From assembly GCF_017569205.1 (NCBI RefSeq), contig NZ_CP071870.1, positions 1,922,001-1,986,000 of the forward strand: 64,000 nt of DNA. The letters are read 5' to 3'. Each line of letters begins with the position of its first letter. Positions within the stretch are counted from its first letter, which is position 1. The translations under genes and the position numbers were made by a program. Source of the stretch: Propioniciclava sp. MC1595 (GTDB lineage: Bacteria; Actinomycetota; Actinomycetes; Propionibacteriales; Propionibacteriaceae). A model generated the notes under the pieces. That model did not search any database and was not told the origin of the DNA. It was given only the letters and a program-made list of their open reading frames with translations. Shown in pieces: positions 60,538 through 64,000 of the stretch.

Positions 60538-62192
60538 CCGAGTCCCACGTCGCCGTCAGCGCGACCGGCCTGCTGGCCGACTTCAACCGGGCCGGCGCCC
60601 TGACCTGGGGCGACGTCCACCCCGCCCAGCAACTCGGCCACCTGTTCGGCGAGAAGGACCAGCGCGTCCAGCTCGCGCTGGCGCTCACCGTCCGCGCACT
60701 GCGCTCGGGATCGATCTGCGTGGAGCTGGACCGCATCCGCGAACTCGACCTCGGCGAGGAGGAGGTCACCATCCCCGACGACTGGTGGCCCGACCAGCCG
60801 GGGTGGGAGGCCGCGCTGCAGGCCAGCCCGGCCGTCACCGCTGGTGACGGCCCCGCGGGCGAGCGTCCGCTCCGGCTCGTCGACGGGGCCCTGTACCTGG
60901 AGCGGCACTTCGCCGACCAGGAGTCCGTGCGCCGGGCCCTGCTGGCGCGCCTGGGCTCGGCCCCGCACACCGGCGAGCCCGAGGGCCAGGACGCGGCGGT
61001 GGACCTCGCGCTGACCAGCCCCGTGACCGTCATCGCCGGCGGGCCGGGGGTGGGCAAGACCTACACGATCCGCCGGATCATCGACCGGCTGCGCGCCGAA
61101 CACCCCGACGCCCTCGTCGCGCTCGCCGCCCCGACGGGCAAGGCGGCGGCCCGCATGACCGAGTCGCTGGGCGACGGCTCGCTGACGGCGCTGACCCTGC
61201 ACGCACTCCTCGGCAAGCGCCCCGGCTCGATGACCCGGTTCCGGCACCACGCCGACAACCCGCTGCCGCACGACGTCGTGGTCGTCGACGAGATGTCCAT
61301 GGTCTCGATGGTGATGATGAGCCGGCTGCTGGAGGCCCTCAAGCCCTCGGCCCGCCTCGTGATGGTCGGCGACCCCGACCAGCTGTCCTCCGTCGACGCC
61401 GGCAGCGTGCTCGCCGACATCACCCGCGCCCCCGCGGCCGCGGGCATCGTGGCCCGGCTGGTGCGCAACTACCGGTTCACCGGGGCGATCGCCGACCTGG
61501 CCACCGCGATCCGCACCGGGGACGCCGACGCCGCGCTGGCCGTCCTGACAGGGCCGGATCCCTCGGTGCGCCTCGCCGGGGTGGCCGAGGGGGCGACCTC
61601 GCTCCGCGAGCGGGTGGTCGCCTCGGGCGGCCGCGTGTTCGAGGCGGCCGCCGCGGGGCGCCCGGACGGGGCCTTGGCCGCCCTGGACGCCCACCGCCTC
61701 CTGTGCGGCCACCGGCGTGGCCCGTTCGGGGTGGCGCACTGGACGCGGCAGGTCCAGTCCTGGCTCGTCGAGGGTGTGCCGGGCTACTCGGTGGACGGCG
61801 AGTTCCACGCGGGGCGTCCGGTGATGGTGACCGCCAACCGGCCCGAGTTCGGCCTCTACAACGGCGACACCGGCGTCGTGCTGGTCGACGAAGACCGGCC
61901 CCAGGCCTGGTTCGCCCCGGGCGGGGTCCCGAAGTCGTTCTCGCCCTTCCTGCTCGACGGGCTCACCTCGGTGCACGCGATGACCGTCCACAAGGCGCAG
62001 GGCAGCCAGTTCGACGACGTCTCGGTGGTCCTCCCGCCCCCGGGTTCGCCGTTGCTGACCCGCGAACTGCTGTACACGGCGGTGTCCCGCGCGCGGTCCT
62101 CGGTGCTGCTCCTGGGTGACCCCGAGGCCGTCGCCGAGGCCGTCGCGAACCCCGCTCGCCGGATGAGCCGGTTGGCGCAACGCCTGCGGTGA
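60534..62192 (+). CDS. recD: Exodeoxyribonuclease V subunit alpha (RecD)
   Basis: 5'-3' helicase of 552 residues, the fast motor of RecBCD. Motifs include VIAGGPGVGKTYTIRRII (Walker A), ALAAPTGKAAARMTESLG (Ia), DVVVVDEMSMVSMVMM (II), MVGDPDQLSSVDAGSVL (III) and VHAMTVHKAQGSQFDDV (V/VI). The short acidic N-terminal domain that contacts RecB precedes them. Its ATG overlaps the recB stop (ATGA). Confidence 0.95.
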   Translation: MTESHVAVSATGLLADFNRAGALTWGDVHPAQQLGHLFGEKDQRVQLALALTVRALRSGSICVELDRIRELDLGEEEVTIPDDWWPDQPGWEAALQASPAVTAGDGPAGERPLRLVDGALYLERHFADQESVRRALLARLGSAPHTGEPEGQDAAVDLALTSPVTVIAGGPGVGKTYTIRRIIDRLRAEHPDALVALAAPTGKAAARMTESLGDGSLTALTLHALLGKRPGSMTRFRHHADNPLPHDVVVVDEMSMVSMVMMSRLLEALKPSARLVMVGDPDQLSSVDAGSVLADITRAPAAAGIVARLVRNYRFTGAIADLATAIRTGDADAALAVLTGPDPSVRLAGVAEGATSLRERVVASGGRVFEAAAAGRPDGALAALDAHRLLCGHRRGPFGVAHWTRQVQSWLVEGVPGYSVDGEFHAGRPVMVTANRPEFGLYNGDTGVVLVDEDRPQAWFAPGGVPKSFSPFLLDGLTSVHAMTVHKAQGSQFDDVSVVLPPPGSPLLTRELLYTAVSRARSSVLLLGDPEAVAEAVANPARRMSRLAQRLR

Positions 62193-62214
62193 CGGTGGCA
62201 ACAGACGGCAACCA

Positions 62215-62236
62215 TCGCACGCATGTTCGATAGAAT
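62215..62236 (+). promoter_or_regulatory. LexA-like SOS box abutting a -10 (carD remnant promoter)
   Basis: TCGCACGCATGTTCGA (62215-62230) matches the actinobacterial SOS box TCGAAC-N4-GTTCGA at 11 of 12 fixed positions. The -10-like TAGAAT (62231-62236) begins immediately after it. The site lies between recD and the carD remnant and points to the latter. LexA binding would block RNA polymerase here. Confidence 0.55.
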
Positions 62237-62268
62237 CGGACCACCGAACGACGTAGTGAGAGGGAGCC

Positions 62269-62480
62269 GTGCAGTTCACCGTGGGCCAGACCGTCATCCA
62301 TCCGAACGTGGGCTCTCGCTGGCCGAGAAGGACCTCCTGCAGGAGGGCGTCGCGCCCCTCGTGGCCGAGGTCGCCATCGCCGTGCGCTCCGACGAGGAGG
62401 ACGCCCTCGCCGTGCTCGAGGCGATGGTCGCCGAGCGCAGCGACGACGTCCTGCAGCGCCGTGGGCTGGTGGCCGCCTAG
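62269..62480 (+). pseudogene. CarD-family regulator, internally deleted
   Basis: GTG at 62269 (after GAGAGGGAG) begins QFTVGQTVIHPNVG, the N-terminus of a CarD-type RNA polymerase-binding protein. After residue 15 the frame breaks. The family's C-terminal part (GLSLAEKDLLQEGVAPLVAE to RRGLVAA, about 56 residues) follows in another frame and ends at TAG 62480. About 90 residues (roughly 270 bases) are missing between the halves, at about 62308-62313. CarD is commonly essential, so a second intact copy probably exists elsewhere. Confidence 0.8.
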
Positions 62481-62497
62481 GGCGTGTCGCGTAACTG
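62477..62497 (+). repeat. Left end of the IS5-type element: CTAG plus 17-bp inverted repeat
   Basis: CTAG (62477-62480) followed by GGCGTGTCGCGTAACTG; exact reverse complement at 63363-63383. The CTAG holds the stop codon of the carD remnant. Confidence 0.93.
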
Positions 62498-63379
62498 ATT
62501 TGGGTGGTGGGGGTCAGGGTTGTCTTTGTGACCAGGAGTCCTCAGTTCAGTGACGAGATGTGGGCGCGGATTGAGCCGTTGATGCCGCGTGGGGGCGCGA
62601 AGGGCGGCCGTCCGTGGAATGACCACCGGCGGACGGTGGAGGGCATCTGTTGGCGGTTGCGGACGGGGTCGCCGTGGCGGGACGTGCCGGCCGAGTTCGG
62701 ATCGTGGTCGAGCTTGTGGCGCCGCTTCAACGCGTGGGCCCAGGACGGTACCTGGGACAAGATCCTCACCGCCATCGCCGGTTCACCGGAGGCAGAAGGT
62801 CTGGTCGCGGTGGTGGACGGCACGATCGTGCGGGCCCACAAGCACGCTGCCGGCGCCCGAAAAGGGGGATCCACCGAACTACAAGAATCCTCGGGCCGAA
62901 CCAGCTGATCACGCCTTGGGGCACTCCCGTGGCGGGTGGACGACGAAGTCCCACGCCCTGGTCGACGCCTCCGGTCACCTGTGCTCGCTGGTGGTCACCC
63001 CGGGTCAGGCCGGTGAGAACCCCCGCCTGTTGGATGTGATCGATCTTGCCCCTCACCGGGTTGTCCGGGTGGTCGCGGACAAGGCCTACTCCCATCCCTC
63101 GACCCGAACCGAGCTCCGGCGGCGAAGGATCAAGGTGACCATCCCCGAACGCTCCGACCAGATCGCCCGTCGCAAGGCCAAGGGCAGCCGCGGCGGTCGC
63201 CCACCTGCCTTCGATCCCACCATCTACAAGGGCAGGAACGTGGTGGAACGCTTCTTCAACCGGATCAAGGAGTTCCGCGCCATCGCCACCCGCTACGACA
63301 AACTCGCTCGCAACTACCGCGCCGGCCTCGTCCTGGCCAGCACCATCATCTGCCTACGAGACCAGTTACGCGACACGCC
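62481..63379 (+). mobile_element. IS5-family insertion sequence (899 bp)
   Basis: Bounded by perfect 17-bp inverted repeats and flanked by CTAG on both sides; size, ends and transposase fit the IS5 family, IS427-like group, whose members often duplicate a CTAG-type target. It carries two overlapping transposase frames. It lies precisely between the carD remnant and the convergent uvrA-like gene. Confidence 0.92.
62528..62908 (+). CDS. IS5-family transposase, first frame (OrfA)
   Basis: 126 residues from GTG 62528. It contains the IS5 N-terminal domain: SDEMWARIEPLMPRGGAKGG, RRTVEGICWRLRTGSPWRDV and the first catalytic Asp in VAVVDGTIVRAHKHAAGARK. It ends shortly after an A4G5 run (62860-62868), where the rest of the protein continues in the +1 frame. 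Confidence 0.85.
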   Translation: MTRSPQFSDEMWARIEPLMPRGGAKGGRPWNDHRRTVEGICWRLRTGSPWRDVPAEFGSWSSLWRRFNAWAQDGTWDKILTAIAGSPEAEGLVAVVDGTIVRAHKHAAGARKGGSTELQESSGRTS

Positions 63380-63383
63380 CTAG
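62862..63383 (+). CDS. IS5-family transposase, second frame (OrfB)
   Basis: Encodes the remainder of the DDE core: DHALGHSRGGWTTKSHALVD, LVVTPGQAGENPRLLDVI, VVADKAYSHPSTRTEL (second Asp) and GRNVVERFFNRIKEFRAIAT (Glu), ending RDQLRDTP. It lies +1 to OrfA; a full enzyme would need a shift at CGA-AAA-GGG. The interval given starts at the predicted shift. Its TAG stop is formed by the flanking CTAG, outside the IS proper. Confidence 0.8.
   Translation, partial: KGDPPNYKNPRAEPADHALGHSRGGWTTKSHALVDASGHLCSLVVTPGQAGENPRLLDVIDLAPHRVVRVVADKAYSHPSTRTELRRRRIKVTIPERSDQIARRKAKGSRGGRPPAFDPTIYKGRNVVERFFNRIKEFRAIATRYDKLARNYRAGLVLASTIICLRDQLRDTP
63363..63383 (+). repeat. Right end of the IS5-type element: 17-bp inverted repeat plus CTAG
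   Basis: CAGTTACGCGACACGCC followed by CTAG. The CTAG gives the stop of OrfB (plus strand) and of the uvrA-like gene (minus strand). Confidence 0.93.
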
Positions 63384-64000
63384 GCTCCCACGTAGCGGGC
63401 CAGGTGCTGGGCGGTGAGGGTCGAGCCGTCGGCGACCAGCTGGGCGGGCGTGCCCTCGAACACGACCCGGCCGCCGTCGTGGCCCGCACCCGGACCGAGG
63501 TCGATGACCCAGTCGGCGTGCGCCATGACGGCCTGGTGGTGCTCGATCACGATCACGTTCTTGCCGGCGTCGACGAGGGCGTCCAGCAGGCCCAGGAGCT
63601 GGTCCACGTCGGCCAGGTGCAGGCCCGAGGTCGGCTCGTCGAGGATGTAGGTGCCGCCCTTCTCCCCCATGTGCGTGGCCAGCTTCAGCCGCTGGCGTTC
63701 GCCGCCCGACAGCGTGTTCAGCGGCTGCCCGATGTGCACGTAGCCCAGGCCGACGTCGGCCATCCGCTTCAGGATCGTGTGGGCGGCGGGCAGCTTGGCC
63801 TCGCCCTCGGCGAAGAACGAGACGGCCTCGTCGACGGGCATGTCGAGCACCTCGCGAATGTTCCGCCCGCCGAGGGTGAACTCCAGCACCTCGGGCCGGA
63901 AGCCCTTGCCCTCGCACTCCTCGCAGGTCGAGGCGACGGTCTCCATGAACCCGAGTTCGGTGAACACCTGGCCGGCGCCGTTGCACGTCGGGCAGGCGCC
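63380..64000 (-). CDS. UvrA-like excinuclease ABC subunit A (C-terminal part)
   Basis: The last 206 residues of a UvrA-type ATPase; the gene runs past the window end. Visible: the second-half zinc finger (CPTCNGAG...CEECEGKGF), the ABC signature LSGGERQRLKLATHMG, Walker B TYILDEPTSGLHLADV and the switch His in VIVIEHHQAV. The end TAQHLARYVGA resembles the shorter UvrA2-like class linked to drug tolerance rather than canonical UvrA, but this is a weak cue. The stop TAG belongs to the IS-flanking CTAG; without the IS it would overlap the carD remnant's stop on the other strand. Confidence 0.88.
   Translation of the reverse strand, partial: GACPTCNGAGQVFTELGFMETVASTCEECEGKGFRPEVLEFTLGGRNIREVLDMPVDEAVSFFAEGEAKLPAAHTILKRMADVGLGYVHIGQPLNTLSGGERQRLKLATHMGEKGGTYILDEPTSGLHLADVDQLLGLLDALVDAGKNVIVIEHHQAVMAHADWVIDLGPGAGHDGGRVVFEGTPAQLVADGSTLTAQHLARYVGA

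Noticed and set aside
1-64000. CRISPR arrays, prophage, toxin-antitoxin or restriction systems
   Set aside because: No spaced direct repeats, phage structural genes, nuclease/methylase pairs or short overlapping toxin-antitoxin pairs were seen on either strand.

Overview
The window is a chromosomal segment of a high-GC actinobacterium. Diagnostic genes are WhiB1, a mycothiol-type SigR/RsrA pair, a fused kgd-type 2-oxoglutarate enzyme, UvrD2, PdtaS and the tiny ribosomal protein bL37. Gene order resembles the mycobacterial sigH-aroA-whiB1-uvrD2 neighbourhood. A PPA1309-type protein, a PTS and a DUF6541-like membrane protein lean towards Propionibacteriaceae; the genus cannot be fixed from sequence alone. 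Genes are dense, starts are often GTG, and 4- or 8-base stop/start overlaps are common. No gene-free stretch exceeds about 300 bases.

Layout. 1-6015 (minus): rpmE-prfA-prmC-tsaC-wecA-atpI-atpBEF, the start of the ATP synthase operon, cut by the window edge. 6154-9240 (minus): a beta-glucoside-type PTS permease and a BglG/LicT antiterminator, preceded by a promoter, a RAT-like site and a 14-bp leader terminator. This cassette sits between rho and rpmE, which are normally adjacent. 9246-16491: rho, then (minus) lysA-hom-thrH, with thrH where thrC/thrB usually lie. A divergent membrane protein gene and tRNA-Arg(CCG) complete this part. 16679-24786: a lytic transglycosylase, kgd, a DUF6104-like small protein, galK, whiB1 and a degenerate ROK regulator. 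24787-26620: an IS1182-like element with a frame-broken transposase. 26634-33074: pdtaS, bL37, rsrA-sigR (with a SigR-type promoter), a DoxX-like protein, aroA-rsgA and hisN. 33081-39296 (minus): a peptide-type ABC transporter operon ending in serA. 39375-40794: a second IS, lying between that operon and an initiator tRNA gene. 40990-48127: a paired M16 peptidase, UPF0182, PPA1309 and a PDZ-Lon protease. 48210-54013: a zincin-like protein, a YgjP-type peptidase, a structured intergenic RNA candidate, a zinc ribbon protein, a ThiF-like protein, UvrD2 and a nitroreductase. 54119-62192: recC-recB-recD. 62215-64000: a LexA-like box, a deleted carD paralogue, an IS5-family element and the 3' end of a uvrA-like gene.

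The accessory signals are the PTS cassette and three unrelated insertion sequences. Two of the ISs are bounded by the palindrome CTAG, and in both cases that palindrome carries the TAG stop codon of the neighbouring gene. The most unusual spots are the CTAG shared by the carD remnant, the transposase and uvrA; the LexA-box/carD remnant; the structured RNA before the zinc ribbon gene; the thrH-for-thrB replacement; and the initiator tRNA with only two G:C pairs next to its anticodon loop. Homology calls come from recognised motifs and lengths, not database searches.
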